From Candidatus Ozemibacteraceae bacterium (GTDB lineage Bacteria; Muiribacteriota; Ozemobacteria; Ozemobacterales; Ozemobacteraceae): a DNA stretch of 33,176 bases. This document shows, piece after piece, positions 16,528 to 24,896 of the stretch. The stretch covers positions 1 through 33,176 of the forward strand of contig CALLCO010000053.1 of the NCBI GenBank assembly GCA_937998695.1, written 5' to 3'. The number at the start of each line of letters is the position of its first letter. Position 1 is the stretch's first letter. A model generated the notes under the pieces. That model ran no database searches. It worked only from the letters and a program-made list of their open reading frames with translations, and had not been told where the DNA came from. The position numbers and the translations under genes were made by a program.

Positions 16528-17781
16528 ATGCAACGACTTGACATCGCCGCCATCAACCGCGAAGCTGTCCAGGCCATTCAGAAGTCGCAACCGGTGCTGA
16601 CCGGGGTCGGCATCGCCGGCGAGGTGGTGCCACGGATGCGCCGGAACCTGATCCTGCACGCCGGCCCCCCCATCACCTGGGACCGCATGTGCGGCCCGAT
16701 GCGCGGCGCCGTCATGGGCGCCCTCGTCTATGAGGGACTGGCGAAGACCATTCCCGAAGCCGAGAAGCTGGCCGCCTCGGGCGAGATCGCTTTCGAGCCC
16801 TGGCACGAGCACGACGGTGTCGGCCCCATGGCCGGGGTCGCCACCGCCTCGATGCCTGTCTGGATCGTCGAGGACAAGGCGGCTGGCCGCCGCACCTTCT
16901 GCACCCTCAACGAGGGTCTGGGAAAAGTGTTGCGCTACGGCGCCTACTCCGACGAGGTGCTGGTACGCCTGCGCTGGATGCGGGACGTGCTCGGCCCCGT
17001 GCTGCGCGAGGCGCTGGCCGGGCGACCCGAGATCAACCTCAAGGCGTTGATCGCCCAGGCCCTGCAGATGGGCGACGAGGTCCACAACCGGAACCGGGCC
17101 GCCACCTCGCTGCTCTTCCGCGAACTGGCGCCAGCCATCCTCAGGACCCGGGCCAAGACCGACGATCAGGTCAAGGTGCTCGAGTTCTTGCACGCCAACG
17201 ACCACACCTTCCTCAACCTGTCGATGCCCGCCGCCAAGATCATGCTGCAGGCGGCCGAATGGCGCGAAGGCTGCACCCTCGTCACCACCATGGCCCGCAA
17301 CGGCACCGACTTCGGCATCCGCGTGGCCGGCCTCAAGGACCGCTGGTTCACCGCCCCGGCCGGCATGGTCAAGGGCTTGCTGTTCCCCGGCTTCACCGAT
17401 GCCGACTGCAACCCCGACATCGGCGATTCGGCGATCACCGAGACGGTGGGCCTGGGCGGCTTCTCGATGGCCGCCGCCCCCGCCATCGTCAAATTCGTCG
17501 GGGGGACGGTGGCCGACGCCATGACCTATACCCAGACCATGTATGAGATCACCACCGCCGAATCCGAGGCGTTCCAGATACCGACCCTCGATTTCCGGGG
17601 ATCGCCGCTCGGCATCGATCTATTGAAAGTTTGCGAAACCGGCATCCTGCCCCAGATCAACACCGGCATCGCCCACCGCGAGGCAGGCGTGGGCCAGGTC
17701 GGGGCGGGTTTGATCAAACCGCCGGCCAAGTGTTTCGAGGACGCCCTCGCTGCCTACGTCGACGCCTATTGTCCAGAGTGA
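16528..17781 (+). CDS. ylbE: YlbE-like DUF1116 protein
   Basis: This 417-aa soluble protein of the DUF1116/YlbE family almost always sits beside FdrA. Recognisable conserved stretches are HAGPPITWDRMCGPMRGA, FEPWHEHDGVGPMAGV, RNRAATSLLFRELAP, TTMARNGTDFGIRV and INTGIAHREAGVGQVGAG. In E. coli it is part of the oxamate carbamoyltransferase set of allantoin degradation; a carbamoyl-transfer or acyl-CoA-related step is inferred here. The ATG at 16528 follows GAAGGAG (16511-16517). The length is normal for the family and no frameshift is apparent. It is followed after 47 bases by a cyclase-family hydrolase, probably on the same transcript. Confidence 0.88.
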   Translation: MQRLDIAAINREAVQAIQKSQPVLTGVGIAGEVVPRMRRNLILHAGPPITWDRMCGPMRGAVMGALVYEGLAKTIPEAEKLAASGEIAFEPWHEHDGVGPMAGVATASMPVWIVEDKAAGRRTFCTLNEGLGKVLRYGAYSDEVLVRLRWMRDVLGPVLREALAGRPEINLKALIAQALQMGDEVHNRNRAATSLLFRELAPAILRTRAKTDDQVKVLEFLHANDHTFLNLSMPAAKIMLQAAEWREGCTLVTTMARNGTDFGIRVAGLKDRWFTAPAGMVKGLLFPGFTDADCNPDIGDSAITETVGLGGFSMAAAPAIVKFVGGTVADAMTYTQTMYEITTAESEAFQIPTLDFRGSPLGIDLLKVCETGILPQINTGIAHREAGVGQVGAGLIKPPAKCFEDALAAYVDAYCPE

Positions 17782-17828
17782 TTTTCAGGTACTTTTGAGT
17801 CCAACATCACTATGCAAGGAGAAGGTTC

Positions 17829-18617
17829 GTGAACGTCAAGATGTACGACCTGACCCAGCGGCTCAGCATCCACACGCCGCCCTGGCCGAGCTACATGCCG
17901 CTCCAGGTGCAGTATTTCAAGCGCATCGCCGGCGCCCACATGGGGCAGGGGGCCAACGGCCAGATCATCAAGACCAGCAACCACGTCGGCACCCATATCG
18001 ACGGCGAGATCCACTTCGTCGCCAACGGCCGCACCATCGGCGACACCCCCCTCGAGGAGTTCTGCGGCGAGGGCGTCGTGGTCGACATCTCGCAGGATGT
18101 CGAGGATTACAGCCTCTATTCCCCCGAGATGTTGATGAAGCGCGCCGACATCCGCCAAGGCGACATCCTGATCATCAATACCGGCTACCACCGCTACGCC
18201 TGGGACCAGCCCGAGGCCGACGAGGTCCGCTACATGGTCAAACATCCCGGCCCCAACCCCGACTTTCACCAATGGGCCCTGTCGATGAAGTTCAAATGGA
18301 TCGGCGTCGACTGCGGCTCAGCCGACCATCCGATGAACACCATCCTGCGGCAGTGGCACCCCAAGCTGTTCGCCGAAGCCGAGAAAAAACTGATCGAAAC
18401 GTATAAGAAGACCTGGGACGAATTCTTCCCTACCGAGGAATACTACCAGGTTATGCATCTCAAGCTGTTCCCCAAGGGGCTCATCCATGCCGAGAACCTG
18501 GGCGGCGAGATCGACAAGCTGAACAACAAACGCACCTGGATCGGCCTCTTCCCCTGGCGCGCCATCGAACTCGAATCCTGCATCAGCCGCGTTGTCGCCT
18601 TCGAGTTCCAGAAGTGA
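17829..18617 (+). CDS. Cyclase-family metal-dependent hydrolase
   Basis: This 262-aa protein belongs to the cyclase family, whose known members include kynurenine formamidase (KynB) and isatin hydrolase; these hydrolyse amide or lactam bonds at a metal site. The signature HVGTHIDGEIHF carries H52, H56, D58 and H62, matching HxGTHxDxPxHF except that Glu replaces the usual Pro. DILIINTGYHRYAW and WIGVDCGSADHPM are further family-like stretches. The GTG at 17829 is chosen because AAGGAG (17817-17822) precedes it; ATG 17841 is an alternative. As the last gene of the fdrA-ylbE cluster it suggests ring opening or deformylation of a nitrogenous compound whose product feeds FdrA/YlbE. The substrate is unknown. 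Confidence 0.85.
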   Translation: MNVKMYDLTQRLSIHTPPWPSYMPLQVQYFKRIAGAHMGQGANGQIIKTSNHVGTHIDGEIHFVANGRTIGDTPLEEFCGEGVVVDISQDVEDYSLYSPEMLMKRADIRQGDILIINTGYHRYAWDQPEADEVRYMVKHPGPNPDFHQWALSMKFKWIGVDCGSADHPMNTILRQWHPKLFAEAEKKLIETYKKTWDEFFPTEEYYQVMHLKLFPKGLIHAENLGGEIDKLNNKRTWIGLFPWRAIELESCISRVVAFEFQK

Positions 18618-19041
18618 ATTCCCTCGTCTGACCAGCTCGGCTCGAAGTCGGCAGCGAACCGCGGGCGCCCCACCAGGGCGCTGATACTGGGTTCGCCCCA
18701 AGGCGGTCCAGAGCTGCAGAATGGCCTTATTTCATCAGACCCTCTCCGAGAGGGGGAGGCACGGTCGACGAGTCGGCAGTTTCTTCACGGCCAAACCGAC
18801 TTTCCGAAAGATAGGCGGCGTCGATCGGACCGTTTCCGGTCAGATGGACGTCCAGGGGGGGAGAGAGGGGGACCCATGGTGGGAGAGGGGAAGACCTTTC
18901 GAACAATCTCAAAACGACCGCGGGTGGCTTCCGCGACCACCTGGCCAGCCCGACCGGTGCGACGACCTACTGGCCACTGGCCGACGGGTCCCGCTGAGTG
19001 ATCAGCGCCGGCCAGCTCATCGGGTCGGATTTCCGGGCCGC
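18618..19041. other. 424-base spacer between convergent genes, no intact gene
   Basis: This stretch holds GC-rich hairpins (18665-18681, and CCCTCT/AGAGGG at 18740-18754), a purine-rich run (about 18855-18892) and a short open stretch at 18890-18997 that reads like the tail of a protein (FRDHLASPTGATTYWPLADG) with its own TGA but no start. That stretch may be a gene remnant. I see no complete gene. Confidence 0.5.
18665..18681 (+). terminator. Candidate terminator of the fdrA-ylbE operon
   Basis: GCGCCC and GGGCGC form a perfect 6-bp stem around a 5-base loop, 47 bases after the hydrolase stop. There is no T-run, so it would be a weak or Rho-assisted site. Confidence 0.35.
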
Positions 19042-19848
19042 TCACCGCGACCGGTGCGTCTCCGAAGCGGCGGGCACCTCCAGCATGAGAGGCGCGGGCA
19101 GGGTCTGGCGCAGGTGCTCGAGCACCTGGCGGGTCTGGATCAACAGCGGTGGGAGATCGGTGGCCAAGGCTTTGCCCCCCGCCTCGAGCCAGCGGCTGAC
19201 GTTCCAGAAGATGATCCGGTAGCGTCCGGTCAGGGCCCGGGCCTGGGTCACCCATTCGGCCGCGCGGTCCCAGGTCAGAGTTTCGTCAGTCCGCATTCCC
19301 TCGAGACGCTGCAAGGCCTCGGTCCGCAGGAAATGCACTCGCGGATCCGTGGGTGACACCCCGCGGGCGATGACCCAGAGCTTCTCGCCGAGATCCTGAA
19401 TCTGCCCGAGGTTGGCCAGCCACCGGGAGGCGATCTCCCACGCTGGTTCGGTGGCCAGGGCGATCTCGGGCGGTGGGGCCTGGAGCTGCAACTCGGAAGA
19501 AGAGTCCGAAGTCGGCGTCGGCGTCGGCGACGGCATCTCATCGGGAACGGCTTCTAGCTGGGGGGAGACGCCCGGTGCCCCGGGCGGACTGCCCTTCCAC
19601 TGGGGATCTGAAGCTTCAAAGGGGCGGATCTTCCCCCCTCGCACCCGATCGCGAAACTCCGGCGGCACCTTCTCGAGGGAATCGACGACGACCATCCGCC
19701 CCCCGGCATCGGTGTAGGAATACAAGGTCAGCCCCGCAGCGGCTGCCCCCCACAAGTCCAGGGCCACGGCCATCCCCATCATCATGGCCAGGCATCGCCA
19801 AGCCCAGCCCAGGCGGCACCGAGCCTTTCCATCCTCCGACCGTCGCAT
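19042..19848 (-). CDS. Exported protein with N-terminal DUF4124-like domain
   Basis: The product is 268 aa from the ATG at 19848. The N-terminus has basic residues, then a hydrophobic signal segment (CLAMMMGMAVALDLWGAAAAG). Next comes LYSYTDAGGRMVVVDSLEKV, which resembles the DUF4124 motif (Y-W/Y-x-D-x-x-G) of small exported proteins. A Pro/Ser/Thr-rich linker follows (MPSPTPTPTSDSSSE), then an alpha-helical C-terminal domain (about residues 150-268) that I do not recognise. It is likely periplasmic or surface-exposed. It is transcribed divergently from folE2 across 169 bases. The in-frame extension upstream of 19848 is non-natural Arg/Ser-rich sequence overlapping folE2 on the other strand and was left out. 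No clear Shine-Dalgarno sequence was seen; the start is moderately sure. Confidence 0.7.
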   Translation of the reverse strand: MRRSEDGKARCRLGWAWRCLAMMMGMAVALDLWGAAAAGLTLYSYTDAGGRMVVVDSLEKVPPEFRDRVRGGKIRPFEASDPQWKGSPPGAPGVSPQLEAVPDEMPSPTPTPTSDSSSELQLQAPPPEIALATEPAWEIASRWLANLGQIQDLGEKLWVIARGVSPTDPRVHFLRTEALQRLEGMRTDETLTWDRAAEWVTQARALTGRYRIIFWNVSRWLEAGGKALATDLPPLLIQTRQVLEHLRQTLPAPLMLEVPAASETHRSR

Positions 19849-19979
19849 GCCACAGGCTACCGCACTCCCCACGGCTCCGGCAACCTGGGGTGGCCACACC
19901 CTCACCCGACAGGCATCATCGGCCATCCGCTCAAGGGAAAGGCCGACCTGGCGGAGGAGGTGGAGGCAGCCGCCTCGAG

Positions 19980-20008
19980 TTGCGGGAGACGGCGGGGCGT
20001 GGTATGGT
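19980..20008 (+). promoter_or_regulatory. Candidate folE2 promoter giving a nearly leaderless mRNA
   Basis: TTGCGG (19980-19985) and TATGGT (20003-20008) are 17 bases apart. The predicted start, near 20015, lies only about 3 bases before the folE2 ATG at 20018, which has no Shine-Dalgarno sequence upstream (TCGGGCCGGC). Confidence 0.35.
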
Positions 20009-20017
20009 CGGGCCGGC

Positions 20018-20854
20018 ATGGACGACATCCAGAACCAACGCGACGACCGGAACATCCCCATCGATGAAGTGGGGGTGAAGCGGCTCTCGTATCCCATCAC
20101 CGTCCTCGACAAGCAGCGCGGGCGCCAGGAAACGGTGGCCGAGATCGAGATGACGGTCGGCCTGCCCCACGAGTTCCGGGGCACGCACATGAGCCGGTTC
20201 CTCGAGGTGCTCGAGAAGCACCGTGGCGAAATGACCCTGTTCACGATCGGCCGCATCCTGCGCGAGATCAAGCGCCGCCTGCACGCCGAGCGGGCCGCCA
20301 TGTCGGTGGCCTTCCCCTATTTCATCGAGAAGGTCGCCCCGGCCTCGGGAGCGCGCAGCCTGCTGCGCTACGACTGCCGGTTCTACGGCACCCTCGACGG
20401 CACGGCGGACTTCGTGCTGACCGTCGTGGTGCCGGTCACCACCCTCTGCCCCTGCAGCAAGGCGATCAGCGCGCGATCGGCCCACAACCAGCGCAGCCTT
20501 GTCACGGTCAGCGCCCGTTTCAATGACTTCCTCTGGATCGAGGATCTGGTGGCCCAGGTCGAGGCCTCGGCCAGCGCCGAGGTGTTCACGCTGCTCAAAC
20601 GGCCCGACGAGAAGCTGCTGACCGAACAAGCCTACGACCGCCCCCGTTTCGCCGAGGATCTGGTGCGGGAGGTGGCCCAGCGGCTGGACACGCTTCCCCA
20701 GATCTCGTGGTATGCGGTGAGCACCGAGAACCTCGAGAGCATCCACGCCCACAGCGCGTTCGCTTTCCTGAAACGCGAGAAGGCCGCCTCCGGGCGAGGG
20801 TCACCCCGCTTGCGACCCGGTCGTTCCGGGGGGCGACCATCCCCGAAGTCCTGA
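20018..20854 (+). CDS. folE2: GTP cyclohydrolase I type 2 (FolE2 / GCYH-IB)
   Basis: The product is 278 aa. GCYH-IB converts GTP to 7,8-dihydroneopterin triphosphate, the first step of folate (and queuosine) synthesis, in the cytoplasm. The family signature TTLCPCSKAIS followed by SAHNQR is present, with C144, C146 and H156 at the metal/catalytic region. The N-terminal VGVKRLSYPITVLDK and the C-terminal STENLESIHAHSAFAF segments are also typical. A basic tail of about 20 residues after FLKREKA is extra. The ATG at 20018 is the natural start because the family sequence begins soon after it; no ribosome-binding site is visible. It is a single gene between two minus-strand genes. FolE2 often replaces FolE under zinc limitation; no Zur-type site was recognised here. 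Confidence 0.93.
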   Translation: MDDIQNQRDDRNIPIDEVGVKRLSYPITVLDKQRGRQETVAEIEMTVGLPHEFRGTHMSRFLEVLEKHRGEMTLFTIGRILREIKRRLHAERAAMSVAFPYFIEKVAPASGARSLLRYDCRFYGTLDGTADFVLTVVVPVTTLCPCSKAISARSAHNQRSLVTVSARFNDFLWIEDLVAQVEASASAEVFTLLKRPDEKLLTEQAYDRPRFAEDLVREVAQRLDTLPQISWYAVSTENLESIHAHSAFAFLKREKAASGRGSPRLRPGRSGGRPSPKS

Positions 20855-21041
20855 TCCTTCCTCCCAGGGAGGGAGCCCGATCTCCCATGCACCGTCACCG
20901 CCTGACGGAGGGCTTTTCCAGGCCGTGGGGGTCGGTTGCGCGATTCCGGCCAAATGCCCCGCCCTCGATCGAGGCCCTGCCCTGGCACAAGCTCAGGGGG
21001 TGACCGTCCAGGTGAATGGGCGCTTTGGGGTATTGATGCAG

Positions 21042-21060
21042 CCGCCGCTTGCTTCGGCGG
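21042..21060. repeat. Hairpin in the folE2 / outer-membrane gene convergent spacer
   Basis: CCGCCG and CGGCGG flank a 7-base loop. A second small stem (CCTCC/GGAGG, 20860-20872) follows the folE2 stop. Either could end transcription of the converging genes; neither has a T-tract. Nothing else was seen in the 273-base spacer. Confidence 0.35.
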
Positions 21061-21127
21061 TTGAGCGGCGACCATCAGGCAAGAGGGCCGGGGGTCCCGC
21101 CCCCTTCCTCCCCCTCGACGGAGATGG

Positions 21128-22204
21128 TCACCAGACGATCGAACCGCCGAAGAGGAAGTTGCGCAGCCGTTTGGCCGCGATGGCACCGGGGAGGCGCTCG
21201 TAGTCCCCGTCCGACACGTAGGCGGCATCGAGATGGAGGACATGCTGGTAGTTGAACCGGAAGCCGAGACTGAACCGGTCGCCGTTGAAATCGTAGAGGA
21301 AGTGCAGGCTGTTGCTCATCGGGATGGCCCCGCCGATCAGGAAGAAGACGGGGTCGGCATACCCTTCGGCGCGGTCATACTTGTAGTTATACCCGCCGAA
21401 TTTGGCGCGCTTCAGCTTCTGGGAGCCGCTGTAGGTGAAGCGGTAGGTGCCCGCCCCGAAGTTGGTGCCGACCGCCGCCCAGGCGACGGGCACCCCAGCC
21501 CCGACCCAGACCGAGTGATACCCGGACTGCGAGTCCGTACAAAACGAGCCGCCGAACGTGATATTGCCAGGCACCTGGTACTTCGCGTTGATGTACACCG
21601 GTTCGGCGATATCATAGCGATCCTGGTTGGCGAACGTCTTGTCAACGCCGATCTCGAACCCCTCGAAGGCCCCATAGCTCAGTTTGAGGGAACTGTCGAA
21701 GTAATCCTGGTCATTGAACTTGGCGTCGTTGACATTGTACAGATCGAAGGGAATGGCATGCACCGCGACCGCGCTCTTGCCCGGTTCGAGCACACCGGGC
21801 GACGGCACCAGCATCGCCCCACTGTTTCCCGACAGGGAGATGCCCTGCCGCGGGTACATACGATCGTTGAGGAGCGGCCGCAATCCCGCGGGCACGCGGG
21901 TGTCCTGGGGCAGGGAAAATCCGCCCCGGCCGGTGGCAGCACCATAGAGGGGCATCACCGTTCCCCCTCGGTAGGAGGCGTCGGCATCGTCGGCGAGCGG
22001 CCGGCTCTGGGGCAGGCGGTCCGGCCCGGGCAGGCCGGCGACCGGTGCGACCGGCGCCGGTGCGGGGGCGGCGGGGGTACGGGCCCGATTCTGCCCCGCC
22101 CCCTTCATGAACCCCTGGTAGGCCGACAGATCGAGGGCCTGCCCCGATGCGGCCACGAACAGGCCGGCAAGCACGACGAACAGGAGGCGATGCATCTGGT
22201 TCAT
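21128..22204 (-). CDS. Putative outer-membrane beta-barrel protein
   Basis: The product is 358 aa from the ATG at 22204, with a clear signal peptide (MHRLLFVVLAGLFVAASGQA). A Pro/Ala-rich linker follows to about residue 75. The mature part opens with GNSGAMLVPSPGVLEPGKSA, resembling the start of YjbH-type outer-membrane proteins. The rest has alternating, aromatic-rich beta strands (SLKLSYGAFEGFEIGVD, HFLYDFNGDRFSLGFRFNY) and ends on an aromatic residue (GGSIVW), as exported barrels do. It probably forms a small barrel in the outer membrane; the ligand is unknown. A longer in-frame start at 22297 would add 31 non-signal-like residues and would overlap the operon promoter, so it was not used. 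It is divergent from the PTS operon, with 148 bases between the two starts. Confidence 0.72.
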   Translation of the reverse strand: MNQMHRLLFVVLAGLFVAASGQALDLSAYQGFMKGAGQNRARTPAAPAPAPVAPVAGLPGPDRLPQSRPLADDADASYRGGTVMPLYGAATGRGGFSLPQDTRVPAGLRPLLNDRMYPRQGISLSGNSGAMLVPSPGVLEPGKSAVAVHAIPFDLYNVNDAKFNDQDYFDSSLKLSYGAFEGFEIGVDKTFANQDRYDIAEPVYINAKYQVPGNITFGGSFCTDSQSGYHSVWVGAGVPVAWAAVGTNFGAGTYRFTYSGSQKLKRAKFGGYNYKYDRAEGYADPVFFLIGGAIPMSNSLHFLYDFNGDRFSLGFRFNYQHVLHLDAAYVSDGDYERLPGAIAAKRLRNFLFGGSIVW

Positions 22205-22280
22205 GGCGACGCTATCGGCAGAGGTCGCAGGTTTCCGAAGAGGACGCGGCCCGGGCGCCCTCTTCCCCTCTGAGGTCTGG

Positions 22281-22310
22281 TTGACTTTGGCAATCACCGG
22301 CCACTATAAT
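22281..22310 (+). promoter_or_regulatory. Near-consensus sigma70 promoter for the PTS/ABC/GH57 operon
   Basis: TTGACT (22281-22286, five of six) and TATAAT (22305-22310, perfect) have an 18-base spacer. The predicted start is near 22317, leaving about 36 bases before the first ATG at 22353. No other comparable promoter was noticed within the ten-gene run downstream. Confidence 0.7.
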
Positions 22311-22352
22311 GCCGTGTTAACCCTAAAGAATGCGGGGAATTCCGGCGACCCG

Positions 22353-22814
22353 ATGAATCCACAGGTGTTCTTCGCGAGTCTTCTGGTTCAGGATGGCCGA
22401 CTGTCGCTGGCCAAGGCGGCCATGGTCTGTGCCATGATCGCCAACGACCTGGACGAGGCCCTGGTCGCGTACCTCGCCGAGCGGCAGGTGCGCGCCGTCA
22501 TCACGCGGGCGGGCGGATCCGGGGACAACCTGAAGAACAAGCTGTTGCGCAATGCCTTCGGGGCCGCCGAGAAGAGCGGCCTGCTGGCCGTCTCTCCGCG
22601 CAACCGGCACGCCATCACCCGCCTGGTCGAGGATGTCATGCGGTCCTTCGACAGCCCGCTGCTGACCGTGGCAGGGGGCGGGGTGAAGATCGGTCTGGCC
22701 GTCCACCACAGCGACCTCGCCATGGCCGTTTTCGGCACCCTGGGCATCCCCGGCATGGACGTCGACTACGAGGTCAGCGTCGCCCGCACCCTGCACCACT
22801 ACCTGGAGGAATGA
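22353..22814 (+). CDS. HutP-like RNA-binding antiterminator family protein
   Basis: This 153-aa protein is the first gene of the PTS operon. Its pattern fits the HutP family: a variable helix, then TRAGGSGDNLKNKLLRNAFG (51-70), EKSGLL, a His-containing helix (H86), GGGVKIGLAVHHSDLAMAVF (108-127) and GTLGIPGMDVDYEVSV (128-143). In Bacillus, HutP binds mRNA with histidine and a metal ion to prevent termination in the hut operon. Not all metal-ligand histidines appear conserved here, so the inducer probably differs. Its position suggests control of this operon or of related transcripts. The start at ATG 22353 has only a weak GGGGA upstream. The stop is 1 base before the EIIA start, implying translational coupling. 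The family call is from pattern memory and is moderately sure. Confidence 0.6.
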   Translation: MNPQVFFASLLVQDGRLSLAKAAMVCAMIANDLDEALVAYLAERQVRAVITRAGGSGDNLKNKLLRNAFGAAEKSGLLAVSPRNRHAITRLVEDVMRSFDSPLLTVAGGGVKIGLAVHHSDLAMAVFGTLGIPGMDVDYEVSVARTLHHYLEE

Positions 22815-22815
22815 C

Positions 22816-23229
22816 GTGATCGGAATCGTCGTCATCACCCACGGCCGCCTCTCCGAGGTCCTGGCCGAGACCGCCACCTTGATCATGGGCGAGCAGCCCG
22901 GGCTCAAGGCCGTCACCTTTTCCGCCCGCGAGTCGCTCGACAACCTCCGGCAGAAGGTCCACGAGGCCACCGACCCCTTCCGGGAGACCGGTTGCCTGAT
23001 CCTGACCGACGTGCTGGGGGGCAGCGCCACCAACATCTGCGCCGAACTGCTGACCCACGACTGGATCCGCATCCTGACCGGGGTCAACCTGCCCATGGTG
23101 ATGGAAGCGGTCAGCCAGCGCGGCACCCTCGACCTGGTGAGCCTGGCCCGCAAGGTCCACGGCGGCGGGGTCAAGGGCATCATCGACCTCAAGGATTTCT
23201 TCGCAGAACGCGTCCGGCGCCCGAAGTGA
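22816..23229 (+). CDS. PTS mannose-family EIIA component
   Basis: The product is 137 aa. EIIA takes phosphate from HPr and passes it to EIIB. The phosphorylatable histidine is H9 in MIGIVVITHGRL, exactly where mannose-family (ManX/LevD-type) EIIA domains have it. LILTDVLGGSATNICAELL is the conserved DxxGGSxxN region. It is a free-standing domain of normal length, not fused to EIIB as in E. coli ManX. The GTG start at 22816 follows the HutP-like gene by a single base, with GGAGG (22805-22809) as ribosome-binding site inside that gene's last codons. Confidence 0.93.
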   Translation: MIGIVVITHGRLSEVLAETATLIMGEQPGLKAVTFSARESLDNLRQKVHEATDPFRETGCLILTDVLGGSATNICAELLTHDWIRILTGVNLPMVMEAVSQRGTLDLVSLARKVHGGGVKGIIDLKDFFAERVRRPK

Positions 23230-23252
23230 GCGCCGGCGGAAAGGCTGACCAC

Positions 23253-23720
23253 GTGGGAACCCCGATCAGATTCCTCCGGATCGACGACCGTCTCGTCCAC
23301 GGCCAGGTCATCGTCGGCTGGCTGCCTCACCTGGGCACGCAGTCCATCATCGTCGCCAACGACCGGGTGGCCGGCGACCCCATGCGCCAGGAGATGATGC
23401 GTCTGGCCATCCCCGGCGACGTCGAAATCGACTTCCGCACCCCCGCCGCCCTCGGCGGTGACGCCACCCTGCCTCCTGACAGCCTGGTCCTGGTCGCCTC
23501 ACCCAAGGACGCCTGGGCCTGCCTCCAGGGGGGCCTGACCCCCGAGACCCTGAATGTGGGCGGATTGCACGCCCGCCCCGGCAAAGCCGAGATCTTCGAG
23601 GCCCTCCACCTCGACGACGAGGACCGCCGGCATTTCCAGAGCATCATCGAAGCGGGCCACCGGCCCGTGTTCCAGCCCACGCCCCAGAACGAGCCCGTGC
23701 CGCTGGAAGACATCCTATAG
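23253..23720 (+). CDS. PTS mannose-family EIIB component
   Basis: The product is 155 aa. EIIB transfers phosphate from EIIA to the incoming sugar. The active histidine is H16 in [15 protein letters not shown], the hallmark of the mannose/fructose/sorbose family. [14 protein letters not shown] matches the usual NVGG-type loop. The GTG at 23253 is chosen because GGAAAGG lies 8 bases upstream; an earlier in-frame GTG at 23226 is possible. It is adjacent to EIIA, but EIIC and EIID come only after three interposed genes (ABC ATPase, binding protein, GH57), an unusual order. Confidence 0.93.
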   Translation: MGTPIRFLRIDDRLVHGQVIVGWLPHLGTQSIIVANDRVAGDPMRQEMMRLAIPGDVEIDFRTPAALGGDATLPPDSLVLVASPKDAWACLQGGLTPETLNVGGLHARPGKAEIFEALHLDDEDRRHFQSIIEAGHRPVFQPTPQNEPVPLEDIL

Positions 23721-23733
23721 AACGAGGAAGACC

Positions 23734-24854
<1,121 letters not shown>

Positions 24855-24855
<1 letters not shown>

Positions 24856-24896
24856 TGGCACACCGGCCAACCGCCCCCGGGAGCCCCGCCGGATGA
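24855..24896 (+). CDS. Possible 13-codon coupling ORF
   Basis: ATG at 24855 overlaps the ATPase stop (TGATG). The frame runs MAHRPTAPGSPAG and ends with a TGA at 24894-24896 that overlaps the binding-protein ATG at 24893 (ATGA). It would bridge the 37-base gap and couple translation of the two genes. It may be chance in a GC-rich spacer. Confidence 0.2.

Noticed and set aside
18890-18997. Short plus-strand stretch ending YWPLADGSR and TGA
   Set aside because: It reads like a protein tail but has no start, no family match and mixed codon usage; recorded only inside the spacer entry.
18721-19356. Plus-strand frame of 211 codons starting MALFHQTLSE
   Set aside because: Its second half is antisense to the DUF4124-like gene and the first half is Arg/Gly-rich without features.
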